Below the pieces are notes generated by a model. It ran no database searches. It was not told where the DNA came from and worked only from the letters and a program-made list of their open reading frames with translations. From contig NZ_JAGGPX010000006.1 in NCBI RefSeq assembly GCF_018613575.1, positions 115,507 to 179,506 of the forward strand: a stretch of 64,000 bases of DNA, in the 5' to 3' direction. The DNA is from Planococcus sp. ISL-110. GTDB taxonomy: Bacteria; Bacillota; Bacilli; Bacillales_A; Planococcaceae. Made by a program: the position numbers and the translations under genes. Shown one piece after another: positions 34,082 to 41,664 of this stretch; within the stretch, counting starts at the first letter, position 1, and each line of letters begins with the position of its first letter.

Positions 34082-34114
34082 AAAAAAGCTGCTCATTCTT
34101 GAGCAGCTTTTTTT
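34082..34114 (+). terminator. Terminator of the regulator-peptide operon
   Basis: GCTGCTC and GAGCAGC pair around ATTCTT, preceded by A6 and followed by T7. Confidence 0.92.
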
Positions 34115-34116
34115 CA

Positions 34117-34350
34117 GACTGTCGAGAAACTTCTAACAAGCCGTGGTTTTCCGAAGCTTACCGCTCGCTTTCCGCGGGCTCGCGTCCAAGCCTCCTCGTT
34201 CGCTTTGCTCCCTGCGGGGTCTCGGCCGTCTCGCTTTTCCGCAGGAGTCGAGCGGACGCTCTCCCAAACCACTTCATGAACTCTTTCTTCTTTAAATGTA
34301 GCGGCAGAAGCCGTGTCCGTGGAACGCGTCCGCCTAAAGCGAAATGTAGG
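34117..34350. repeat. GC-rich dispersed intergenic repeat with terminal inverted repeats
   Basis: A block of much higher GC than its surroundings. GTGGTTT (34143-34149) pairs with AAACCAC (34266-34272), and CCGCTCG (34161-34167) pairs with CGAGCGG (34249-34255). Internal text CTTTCCGCGGGCTCG, CCTCCTCG, CTGCGGGGTCTCGG and CCGCAGGAGTC matches a repeat I recall from intergenic regions of Bacillaceae and Planococcaceae. The flanks (CAGACTGTCGAGAAACTT on the left, CGCGTCCGCCTAAAGCG on the right) probably belong to it. No transposase; possibly a MITE- or REP-like element. ORFs crossing it are artefacts. Confidence 0.7.
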
Positions 34351-34409
34351 ATGAGGACTTTTTCATTGTCTGGAATCACGTATGATAGGAATAGGAAGGA
34401 TGAAGAGTA

Positions 34410-35075
34410 ATGTACAACAAAAAGCAATATGTATTTAATGGGGACAAACCACGCTGGGTGGAAATCCGTCCTTACGACGAGGCTGATTTTCCAGCATTGA
34501 TTGAAATTCAAAAGGAAAGCTTTCCGCCGCCGTTTCCGTACGAGCTTTGGTGGAATTCCAAGCAGTTGGCCAATCATGTGGCATTGTATCCGGAAGGTGC
34601 TCTCTGTATCGAAGTCGAGGGCGAAATGGCCGGATCGATTACAGCGTTACTGACTGATTTTAATCCTTTGCAGCCTGAACATAGCTGGCAGGATGCCACT
34701 GACAATGGTTATATCCGTAACCACAATCCTCAGGGCAAAACCTTGTATATTGTTGATATCTGTATCCGCCCGAAATATCGCTCATTAAAGCTCGGGCAGC
34801 TGTTGATGCAGGCTATGTATGAGCGTGTCGTACAGGGTGATTTGGAGCGTCTGCTGGGAGGCGGAAGAATGCCGGGGTTCCATAAATTTTCTGAACGGCT
34901 CACCGCTGAACAGTATGCAGCACAAGTGGTGGCAGGAGATATTAAAGATCCAGTCATTTCCTTTTTGCTGCGCTGCGGCCGAACGCCGGTAAGTGTAGTG
35001 GCCAATTACTTGGATGACGAAGAGTCCGAAGGATATGCCTTGTTGATGGAATGGAAAAATCCATTCCATCAGTAA
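34410..35075 (+). CDS. GNAT-family N-acetyltransferase
   Basis: A 221-residue acetyl-CoA-dependent acetyltransferase fold. The acceptor-side segment is VEIRPYDEADFPALIEIQKESFP. The central beta-strand plus pyrophosphate loop is LYIVDICIRPKYRSLKLGQLLMQAM (about 113-137), with RSLKLG in place of the usual Q/RxxGxG/A. An unusual C-terminal extension (about 150-221) carries FHKFSERLTAEQYAAQVVAG. Acceptor unknown. The start has AGGATGAAGAG. It is followed by a terminator. Confidence 0.83.
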   Translation: MYNKKQYVFNGDKPRWVEIRPYDEADFPALIEIQKESFPPPFPYELWWNSKQLANHVALYPEGALCIEVEGEMAGSITALLTDFNPLQPEHSWQDATDNGYIRNHNPQGKTLYIVDICIRPKYRSLKLGQLLMQAMYERVVQGDLERLLGGGRMPGFHKFSERLTAEQYAAQVVAGDIKDPVISFLLRCGRTPVSVVANYLDDEESEGYALLMEWKNPFHQ

Positions 35076-35135
35076 TGGCGAGAGAAGTGCACAGCCGAGT
35101 AGTATAAAAATTTAAACTTTGAATATGGAGGTAAG

Positions 35136-35169
35136 AAAACAAGCCGCAAGAATTTTTGCGGCTTGTTTT
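35136..35169 (+). terminator. Terminator of the GNAT gene
   Basis: AAAACAAGCCGCAA and TTGCGGCTTGTTTT pair around a short loop. Confidence 0.85.
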
Positions 35170-35199
35170 CAGTGGAGAAAAAAGTGTTGAGACGCTTTT

Positions 35200-35240
35200 T
35201 TATTAGTGGCAGTTAAATTGTATGAAACCGCCACTAATAA
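35200..35240. promoter_or_regulatory. 11-bp perfect inverted repeat upstream of eutB
   Basis: TTATTAGTGGC (35200-35210) and GCCACTAATAA (35230-35240), separated by 19 bp, lie 85 bp before the eutB start. It could be an operator (for example for the PucR regulator) or a leader hairpin. No T-run. Confidence 0.45.
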
Positions 35241-35325
35241 ACTAACCATTTTGAGCAATAGATATATTCGATGTGGAAGGCTAAGATTTAGCTAATGCAT
35301 AAATGTATAGAAAGGGGCGTTGAGC

Positions 35326-36306
35326 TTGAACAGACCAATGGAAATAAAAGAAGTATGGGAAGCACGGAAACGAATTGCTCCTCTCGTAAAGAAAACACCT
35401 TTAATTGAGTCTTCGATCTTATCTGAAAGATTGGGGCGGCCGGTTTACTTGAAGTTGGAGAATACTCATGAAATTGGTGCTTTTAAAATAAGAGGAGCGG
35501 CTAATAAAATCTTAAGTTTAAGTGAAGAAGAAAAAAGGCGGGGAGTCACGACATATTCAACTGGAAATCATGGCATGGCAGTCTCATTTGTAGCTCAAAA
35601 ACTGGGGATTGAGGCGGTGGTCTGCATTTCAAGCCGTGTCCCGAAAATGAAGGTGGATTCCTTGAAAAGACTGGGGGCCCGAATTGAAATAGTGGGGGAA
35701 AGCCAGGATGCTGCTGGTGTAAGGTGCTTTGAACTGCAGAAGGAAAGAGGCTATACAGTGATCGAGCCGTTCGACGATCCATATGTTATTGCTGGACAAG
35801 GAACGATTGGCTTGGAACTTTTAGAGGATATACCAAGTTTAGCAGATGTACTGGTTCCGTTATCGGGAGGAGGACTGCTTTCGGGAATCGGCTTGGCTTT
35901 GAAAACCAACAGTCCTAAAATCCGCATAACAGGCCTTTCAATGGAACGATCCGCTGTCATGCACGAAAGCTTAAAAGCAGGTAAGCCACTGGAGATTGAA
36001 GAAAGTGAAACGCTTGCGGATAGTTTGCTTGGAGGGATCGGTCTGGATAACCAGCATACTTTTAATATGGTTGGAGAATATATGGATCAGCTGGTTTTGG
36101 TTTCTGAAGAAGAAATCGGCTACGCGATGGCTTATATGATGGACAAGAAAGGTATGATCGTGGAAGGCGCAGCGGCTACTGGGATTGCAGCCGTATTGGG
36201 TAATCAAATCCCTTACCAAAATCGAGCTCTTGTGGTGATTATTACAGGACAAAACGTTGATAGTTCGATTTTGCTCGAGTTGCTCCAAAAATATACTTGT
36301 CATTGA
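35326..36306 (+). CDS. eutB: EutB-type PLP dehydratase (hydroxyectoine utilisation)
   Basis: A 326-residue fold-type II PLP enzyme of the threonine/serine dehydratase family. The PLP lysine is K54 in GAFKIRGAANK, and the phosphate loop is SGGGLLSGIG near 180. The blocks FDDPYVIAGQGTIGLELLEDIP and TLADSLLGGIGLDNQHTF are those I associate with EutB, which works with EutA/EutC in converting hydroxyectoine to ectoine. Its neighbours (eutC, ectoine hydrolase remnant, BCCT transporter) support this over plain threonine dehydratase. Start: TTG 35326, 8 nt after AAAGGGG; TTG 35320 is too close and ATG 35338 is an alternative. eutA was not found. Confidence 0.85.
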   Translation: MNRPMEIKEVWEARKRIAPLVKKTPLIESSILSERLGRPVYLKLENTHEIGAFKIRGAANKILSLSEEEKRRGVTTYSTGNHGMAVSFVAQKLGIEAVVCISSRVPKMKVDSLKRLGARIEIVGESQDAAGVRCFELQKERGYTVIEPFDDPYVIAGQGTIGLELLEDIPSLADVLVPLSGGGLLSGIGLALKTNSPKIRITGLSMERSAVMHESLKAGKPLEIEESETLADSLLGGIGLDNQHTFNMVGEYMDQLVLVSEEEIGYAMAYMMDKKGMIVEGAAATGIAAVLGNQIPYQNRALVVIITGQNVDSSILLELLQKYTCH

Positions 36307-36325
36307 TTATCGTATACACGATAAT
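36306..36325. promoter_or_regulatory. 20-bp palindrome after eutB
   Basis: ATTATCGT and ACGATAAT flank ATAC immediately after the eutB stop codon. This is a possible operator half-way into the 330-bp gap before the PucR gene. The gap also contains a GGCGG/CCGCC hairpin near 36374-36398 and otherwise nothing I recognise. Confidence 0.4.
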
Positions 36326-36636
36326 ACGTCCGGCCATTTGGTATTCCGCCCAGTGCCAGGATCCGGAGTGAAAGGCGGCTCAGTGCTTCGTCCGCCTGGA
36401 ATTCCGCTATGGAGACCGTAAATTGTCCATTCATTCTTCTAACTAAAGAATCGTTCTTTTATCTACAAGATCACCGGCTTTGCCCTTAAGGGTCTATTCG
36501 TGAAGAAATAAAATTGGTAATCCAGATTAATGTTCCCTCGCATTTTCTGCAGTGCTATAATCAGAGTTAACAATTTGGCTGAAGCTTTATTTGCTTGTGG
36601 CAAAAATGAATCTGGTTAAGCTCGAAGGGGGATACC

Positions 36637-38343
36637 ATGCAATTAACGGTAGAGAGTGTAGTAAACTATAAGATTTTAGAAAATTCCCGCATTTTAACAG
36701 CAAAAGATTCGGTGGCCGATCGCACTGTTCAGTGGATATCTGTAATGGAGATGCCAGTCGAGAACTTTGTCCGTCAGAACGAGCTTGTCCTGACGACTGC
36801 CATTGGATGCCATAGCGATGTAGAGAATTTTAAAAGTTTTGTTCAAGACATAATCGATTCAAATGCTTCAGCGTTGATGATCGCGATTGGCCGCCATGTT
36901 TTTGATATTCCAGCAGAAGTCATTGAATTGGCTGAACAACAGAACTTCATCATTATTGAACTCCCTTGGGAAGTGAGATTTTCTAATATTATTGAAGAAG
37001 TGATGAGAAACATCAATGATACACAGTATAAAGACCGTGAGCGATCAGAGAAAGTACAGCAAGAATTGTTGAAACTTATCCTGGGTGACACGGACTTAGA
37101 ACATATTTCAAAATACATTCAACGGCAGCTGGACTGCCAACTTCTTATAACTGACCGACACGGGTTTATACAGACTAAAAGCGGATATACACAAAAATTT
37201 ATTGAGAAATGGAAAAATGCTGTAATACAGGGTGATTTCCCGATTCGAAGAGAAGCGGATTTGGTGAACAACGATCCCATGCTGCGGAAATTCCGGACGG
37301 CATTTCTGGACGGTAGAATGATATTGCAGATTCCGGTTCTGCAGATTTCAGAAGATCCACAAGGCTATATTTTTGTAGTATTGTCGAAGGAGATGCCAGT
37401 GGTTTCTTATTTGACACATTACAGGGTAGCGGTGCTTGAACATGCTGCGACGACGATATCGTTGTGGCTGTCAAGGGAAAATGCCATTGAAGAAACAAAA
37501 ATAAACCTGCGCAGCGATTTTGTTCAAGAAGTAGCCACCGGTGGATTTGTTTCTGCTGATCAAGCATTTTCGAGGGCCAAACTGCTTGGGTATAATCTTG
37601 AGTTACCGTATGTCTGCCTGGTCGGATTTCCTGAAAAATTCAAAGAGTTATTTGAAAAGCATAAAAAGGACTATAATTCCTATGTTCAATGGACAGAAAG
37701 CATGATTCGTTACATTGAAGAAGAACTCTATTTTGCTGCCCAGTCGTTGAATAGAGAAATTATGATGACTTATCAAGGACAGCACTTGCTGATTTATCTG
37801 GAAAAACCAGCTGAAACAAATTATGATCACATCATCAATTTTTTGGATTTGGCAGATCGCCGCTTGAGGAACCTGTTGCCGGAAGTCTCCATTTCCTGGG
37901 GAATTGGAGATTACAGCGAAGGCTTTCAAGGATTGTCTGAAAGTTACAGCCACGCCACTATGGCTTTGGATATCGGCCGACGGAAAAAAGGGAAAGGCCA
38001 ACGCATGCTCTACAGTGATACCCGTATAGATCGTGTACTTTTAACTCTTGCCCAAAATGAAGAAATGAAAGAAGTGATTATGGCCACCATCCAAACACTT
38101 GTAGAATATGACAAACAGCGGAATATGGATTTGATTGGGACTTTGAAATCCTATAACCAGAACCACGGAAATGTTAGTCAGGCAGCAAGGGCTTTAAGTT
38201 TGCATCGGCAGTCTTTACTGTATCGTCTAAGAAAAATTGAATCTTTGACGGGGCTTTCTCTTATTGATTCCGATGATTTATTCTTGCTGGATTTAAGCTT
38301 GAAGACTTGGGAAATTGGAGTTGCAGAAAATATAAATGGATAA
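36637..38343 (+). CDS. PucR-family transcriptional regulator
   Basis: 568 residues: N-terminal PucR domain (about 8-125; VNYKILENSRILTAKDSVADR and NELVLTTAIG), a central GGDEF-like/CdaR sensor region (about 300-430) and a C-terminal HTH_30 domain (about 505-560; GTLKSYNQNHGNVSQAARAL and LHRQSLLYRLRKIE). Such regulators respond to purine-, amino-acid- or polyamine-type metabolites. Placed inside the ectoine island, it is the likely regulator of it, in a position where other bacteria use a MocR-type EnuR. It has its own terminator at 38342. Confidence 0.9.
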   Translation: MQLTVESVVNYKILENSRILTAKDSVADRTVQWISVMEMPVENFVRQNELVLTTAIGCHSDVENFKSFVQDIIDSNASALMIAIGRHVFDIPAEVIELAEQQNFIIIELPWEVRFSNIIEEVMRNINDTQYKDRERSEKVQQELLKLILGDTDLEHISKYIQRQLDCQLLITDRHGFIQTKSGYTQKFIEKWKNAVIQGDFPIRREADLVNNDPMLRKFRTAFLDGRMILQIPVLQISEDPQGYIFVVLSKEMPVVSYLTHYRVAVLEHAATTISLWLSRENAIEETKINLRSDFVQEVATGGFVSADQAFSRAKLLGYNLELPYVCLVGFPEKFKELFEKHKKDYNSYVQWTESMIRYIEEELYFAAQSLNREIMMTYQGQHLLIYLEKPAETNYDHIINFLDLADRRLRNLLPEVSISWGIGDYSEGFQGLSESYSHATMALDIGRRKKGKGQRMLYSDTRIDRVLLTLAQNEEMKEVIMATIQTLVEYDKQRNMDLIGTLKSYNQNHGNVSQAARALSLHRQSLLYRLRKIESLTGLSLIDSDDLFLLDLSLKTWEIGVAENING

Positions 38344-38386
38344 ACCGCCATCCGGACTTTTGAAAAAAGTTCGGATGGCGGTTTTT
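38342..38386 (+). terminator. Terminator of the PucR gene
   Basis: AAACCGCCATCCG and CGGATGGCGGTTT, with inner GACTT/AAGTT, followed by TTTTT. Confidence 0.9.
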
Positions 38387-38543
38387 ACCGGTTTAAAATA
38401 ACAGGGTAATTAGAAAAATGAATGCAATAAAGTTTAAACTTCATACAGTATTGCGGATGAAAGTTCGGCGGGGGAAGTTCTATACTGAATTTACGGATAT
38501 AATGTTTTGAAAATTTAAAAATATTGAAGGCAAGAAAGCTCCT

Positions 38544-38940
38544 ATGTCATTTGGAACAGTGGAGTATCAAGAACGCATATGGAAAACAAAAGAGCGAATG
38601 GCAGCAAAAGGGATAGAAGTTTTGCTTATCACAGATCCGGCAAAAATGAACTGCCTCGCTGGTTACGATGGTTAGTCATTTTATGTACATCAGATGCTGA
38701 TTGTCATTAATGCCGAAGACCAGCCAATCTGGGTAGGTCGGATAATGGATGCAAATGCGGTGAAAATCACGACATGGCTATATCATGACAACATCATTCC
38801 TTATCCGGATACGTACTTCAGTCAGATACGAAGCATCCAATGGATTTCATCTCTGATATTTTAAAGCAAATAGGACAGGACAACCGGAGTATGGGAGTTG
38901 AAATGGAAAATTATTATTTCACTGCAAAATGCTTCATTAT
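38544..38940 (+). pseudogene. doeA: Ectoine hydrolase (DoeA/EutD) remnant
   Basis: The frame from ATG 38544 reads QERIWKTKERMAAKGIEVLL, ITDPAKMNCLAGYDG, then TAG at 38673 in place of the family tryptophan, then SFYVHQMLIVIN and VGRIMDANAVKITTWL. A frameshift near 38820-38834 moves to a frame reading HPMDFISDILKQIG and MGVEMENYYFTAKCF. These blocks follow the N-terminal domain of M24-family ectoine hydrolase. The whole catalytic domain is missing because eutC begins directly after. Three independent lesions (amber stop, frameshift, deletion) make it non-functional. Confidence 0.82.
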
Positions 38941-38957
38941 AAGGAGGTGTGAAAAAA

Positions 38958-39962
38958 TTGTTGATCTACACAGAGCGAGAACTGAAGCAATATATCACGT
39001 TGAATCAGCAAGCTAAAACGGTGATTGAAGATGGCTTTAATAGATTGGCGCGACGGCAAGTGGAGATGCCGCCCATTATGCGGATAGACATCCATGAACA
39101 CAACGGTGAAGTGGATGTGAAGACCGCATATGTGAAAGGCAAAGAAATGTTTGCCATCAAAGTATCTTCCGGTTTTTTTGATAATCCCAAAATTGGTTTG
39201 CCGAGTGGTAATGGATTCATGATGCTGATGAGTACACAAACCGGTATTCCACAAGCACTTTTCCTCGATAATGGTTATTTGACAGAAGTCCGGACTGCAG
39301 CGGCTGGGGCTATTGCCGCTGACTACTTGGCGCGTAAAGACATTGAAACGGTTGGCATTATCGGAGCCGGAAGCCAGGCCAGATTTCAAGTGAAAGCTTT
39401 GGCCTTGGTCAGGGACTTCAAAAGGGTCCTTGTATATGCGAGATCTGCTAGGCGCGTCCGCCAATACGCAGAAGAAATGAGCGCGGCACTTGGCGTAGAA
39501 GTTCAAGTGGCAGAAAGTGCCGAACAAGTGGTTAGAAACAGCCAACTGGTGGTCACAACAACTTCGGCAACTGAACCTATAGTGAAAGCGGAGTGGCTGC
39601 ATCCCGGTCTCCATATCACAGCAATGGGTTCAGACGCCGGACATAAGCAAGAGCTCGAGACGGAAGTCCTGGCAGCGGCGGATAAGGTAGTCTGTGATAC
39701 GAAAGCGCAATGCGCTGAATTTGGAGAACTGCACCATGCGTTGGCCAGCGGAACTTTAAAGGATGCTTCCAGAGTAATAGAACTGGGCCAATTAACTTCC
39801 AAAGAGTTGAAAGGCCGTGATAATGATGATCAAATTACGGTTTGCGATTTAACCGGTACCGGCGTACAAGATACAGCCATTGCCCTGTTTGCTTATCGTG
39901 AATTGAAGAAACAGCATATAGGATTGGAAATCGACAATAATCATAAACTACAAAAAAACTAA
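38958..39962 (+). CDS. eutC: EutC, ornithine cyclodeaminase-family protein (ectoine utilisation)
   Basis: 334 residues of the ornithine cyclodeaminase/mu-crystallin family. The N-terminal block MPPIMRIDIHEHNGEVDVKT, then KVSSGFFDNPKIGLPS and LFLDNGYLTEVRTAAAGAIA, are EutC-like. The Rossmann motif VGIIGAGSQARFQ is near 132. EutC acts with EutB (and EutA) in hydroxyectoine breakdown. The start is set at TTG 38958, 10 nt after AAGGAGG; GTG 38949 lies too close. It appears intact although the hydrolase gene before it is destroyed. The next gene starts 13 nt later. Confidence 0.86.
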   Translation: MLIYTERELKQYITLNQQAKTVIEDGFNRLARRQVEMPPIMRIDIHEHNGEVDVKTAYVKGKEMFAIKVSSGFFDNPKIGLPSGNGFMMLMSTQTGIPQALFLDNGYLTEVRTAAAGAIAADYLARKDIETVGIIGAGSQARFQVKALALVRDFKRVLVYARSARRVRQYAEEMSAALGVEVQVAESAEQVVRNSQLVVTTTSATEPIVKAEWLHPGLHITAMGSDAGHKQELETEVLAAADKVVCDTKAQCAEFGELHHALASGTLKDASRVIELGQLTSKELKGRDNDDQITVCDLTGTGVQDTAIALFAYRELKKQHIGLEIDNNHKLQKN

Positions 39963-39975
39963 GAGGAGTGGTCAT

Positions 39976-41175
39976 ATGACACATAAAGATATTCAACTAG
40001 GAACAAAAGCGGTATGGGCAGGTGAAAAGGAGTATTTGGCTCATGGCGCAACTCAAGTACCCGTAGTATTAAGCGTGGCTTATACGTATGATGATATGGA
40101 TGAGTGGTACGACGTGGCAATCGGAAAGAAAAAAGGCCATATTTACGGACGCAATACAAACCCGACGGTGCAGGCATTTGAAGACAAAGTGAAAATTTTG
40201 GAAGGCGCCGAAGCGGCGACCAGTTTTTCTACCGGGATGGCTGCAATCAGCAACACATTAGCGACATTCTTACTGCCGGGTGATCGCATTGTTTCGGTAA
40301 AAGACACGTACGGCGGCACCAATAAAATCTTCACGGAATTTCTTCCTCGGCAAAATATTGAAGTCTCGTTGGCCGAAACCGGCAACCATGAGTCAATAGA
40401 AGCGGAAGTCGCAAAAGGCTGTAAAATCCTTTACTTGGAAACGCCGACAAACCCTACAGTTAAAATCACGGACATTGAACGAATGGCGAAAGCGGGGCAT
40501 GAAGTAGGAGCTCTTGTCATCATCGATAATACATTCGGTACACCAATCAACCAAAATCCGCTGGAGCTTGGCGTGGATTTGGTCATACACAGCGCAACAA
40601 AATTCCTCGGAGGTCATGCGGATGCGTTAGGGGGAGTATTAGTTGGTTCTCATAAACTTGTTGAACAAGTTTATCATTATCGCGAAATCAATGGCGCAAC
40701 AATGGATCCGATGGCAGCTTACTTGACTTTACGTGGCATGAAAACACTTCATCTCCGTGTTCGTGAACAATGCAAAAATGCGATGGCACTGGCAAAATAC
40801 TTGCAAACAAAAGAATTGGTTGAAGACGTTTTTTATCCAGGGCTCGTAACGCATCCAAATCATGATATCGCGAAAAAACAAATGAAAGATTTCGGTGGCA
40901 TGCTCAGCTTCGCGGTAAAAGGCGGCGTTGATACTGTACGGGACCTTCTTCCCAAATTGCAATATGCTCATCGTGCAGCGAACTTGGGAGCAGTGGAAAC
41001 GACAGTTGGACCTGCACGTACGACAAGCCATGTGGAATGTACACCGGAAGAACGCGCAGCAATGGGGATTCCTGAAGGCCTGATCCGGGTATCTTGCGGC
41101 ATTGAAAACATCGAAGACATCATAGCTGATTTTGAACAAGCTTTCAAACACGTGGAAAGCGCTCTGAAAGTTTAA
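39976..41175 (+). CDS. Cystathionine gamma-synthase/lyase-family PLP enzyme
   Basis: A 399-residue fold-type I PLP enzyme of the Cys/Met metabolism family. The PLP lysine is K209 in HSATKFLGGHADALGG. The phosphate-binding SFSTGMAAISNTLATFLLPGD and the tyrosine segment YGRNTNPTVQAFEDKV are present. Reactions in the family include gamma-synthase, gamma-lyase and beta-lyase activity; the sequence does not decide. It is embedded in the ectoine island with a clear AAGAGGAG site. It may process a four-carbon amino-acid product (homoserine or diaminobutyrate type), which would fit the adjacent homoserine-dehydrogenase-like remnant. This is inference. Confidence 0.87.
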   Translation: MTHKDIQLGTKAVWAGEKEYLAHGATQVPVVLSVAYTYDDMDEWYDVAIGKKKGHIYGRNTNPTVQAFEDKVKILEGAEAATSFSTGMAAISNTLATFLLPGDRIVSVKDTYGGTNKIFTEFLPRQNIEVSLAETGNHESIEAEVAKGCKILYLETPTNPTVKITDIERMAKAGHEVGALVIIDNTFGTPINQNPLELGVDLVIHSATKFLGGHADALGGVLVGSHKLVEQVYHYREINGATMDPMAAYLTLRGMKTLHLRVREQCKNAMALAKYLQTKELVEDVFYPGLVTHPNHDIAKKQMKDFGGMLSFAVKGGVDTVRDLLPKLQYAHRAANLGAVETTVGPARTTSHVECTPEERAAMGIPEGLIRVSCGIENIEDIIADFEQAFKHVESALKV

Positions 41176-41201
41176 TTTTCAGGATTCGAGGTGCAGAGTG
41201 A

Positions 41202-41396
41202 ATGCCGGGACGTCATCTTATTGTTGAGCAAGCCAACTCCATAGCAGACAAATTGATTGAATGGCGGCGTACATTTCATCAGTATCCTGAACTTAGTTTT
41301 CAAGAGTTTGAGACCTCTCACTATATTGCAGAAACTTTACAGAAAATTGGGGTCATCAAAGTAGAAACTGGGATCGGGGTAGAAACGAGTAACTGA
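41202..41396 (+). pseudogene. N-terminal fragment of an M20-family amidohydrolase/deacetylase (DoeB/EutE-like)
   Basis: ATG 41202 with a GAGGTG site starts a 64-codon frame containing ADKLIEWRRTFHQYPELSFQ and HYIAETLQKIGV, the N-terminal signature of M20D amidohydrolases (normally about 390-450 residues). It stops at 41394-41396, right where a different gene remnant begins. All metal-binding and dimerisation regions are lost. In ectoine catabolism the deacetylase step is done by an M20/M14-type enzyme, hence the tentative link. Confidence 0.72.
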
Positions 41397-41502
41397 CCTC
41401 TTGGAGGCTGTGACATTAAGTGGAGCCGGAGCCGGGAAATTAGAGACAGGCTTCTCGTTATTGATCGACCTGATAAGATCGTCCGTGAAAAGCACACAGT
41501 AA
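41392..41502 (+). pseudogene. Homoserine-dehydrogenase-like C-terminal fragment
   Basis: A start-less open frame reads LLEAVTLSGAGAGKLETGFS followed by LLIDLIRSSVKSTQ and TAA. The pattern (G-A-G-A-G-K-x-E-T followed by an amphipathic helix) matches the conserved C-terminal end of homoserine-dehydrogenase-type oxidoreductases. Only about 37 codons remain, abutting fragments of other genes on both sides. Confidence 0.5.
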
Positions 41503-41628
41503 CACTATACTGATGCGATGCCATTCGGTGGGGTTAAAAAATCTGGTTTAGGTCGTGAAGGCATCAAATACTCGATTCAAGAAATGACAGAGCCAAAAGT
41601 TGTCTGCTTTAAACTGTCTGACCAGTAA
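41503..41628 (+). pseudogene. Aldehyde dehydrogenase C-terminal fragment (DoeC-like)
   Basis: The frame reads [20 protein letters not shown] then [15 protein letters not shown] and TAA at 41626, the standard C-terminus of NAD-dependent aldehyde dehydrogenases. The other ~430 residues are absent. In ectoine degradation an ALDH-fold aspartate-semialdehyde dehydrogenase (DoeC) is expected, so this is probably its remnant. Confidence 0.75.
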
Positions 41629-41664
41629 AAGGAAGTCATCGGAGAAAGTGAAGGGGGAAATCTT

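Noticed and set aside
34158..34577. ORFs of 100-139 codons on both strands across 34.1-34.6 kb
   Set aside because: They run through the GC-rich repeat and overlap the GNAT start; their Arg/Pro/Ser-rich composition is that of a repeat, not a protein.
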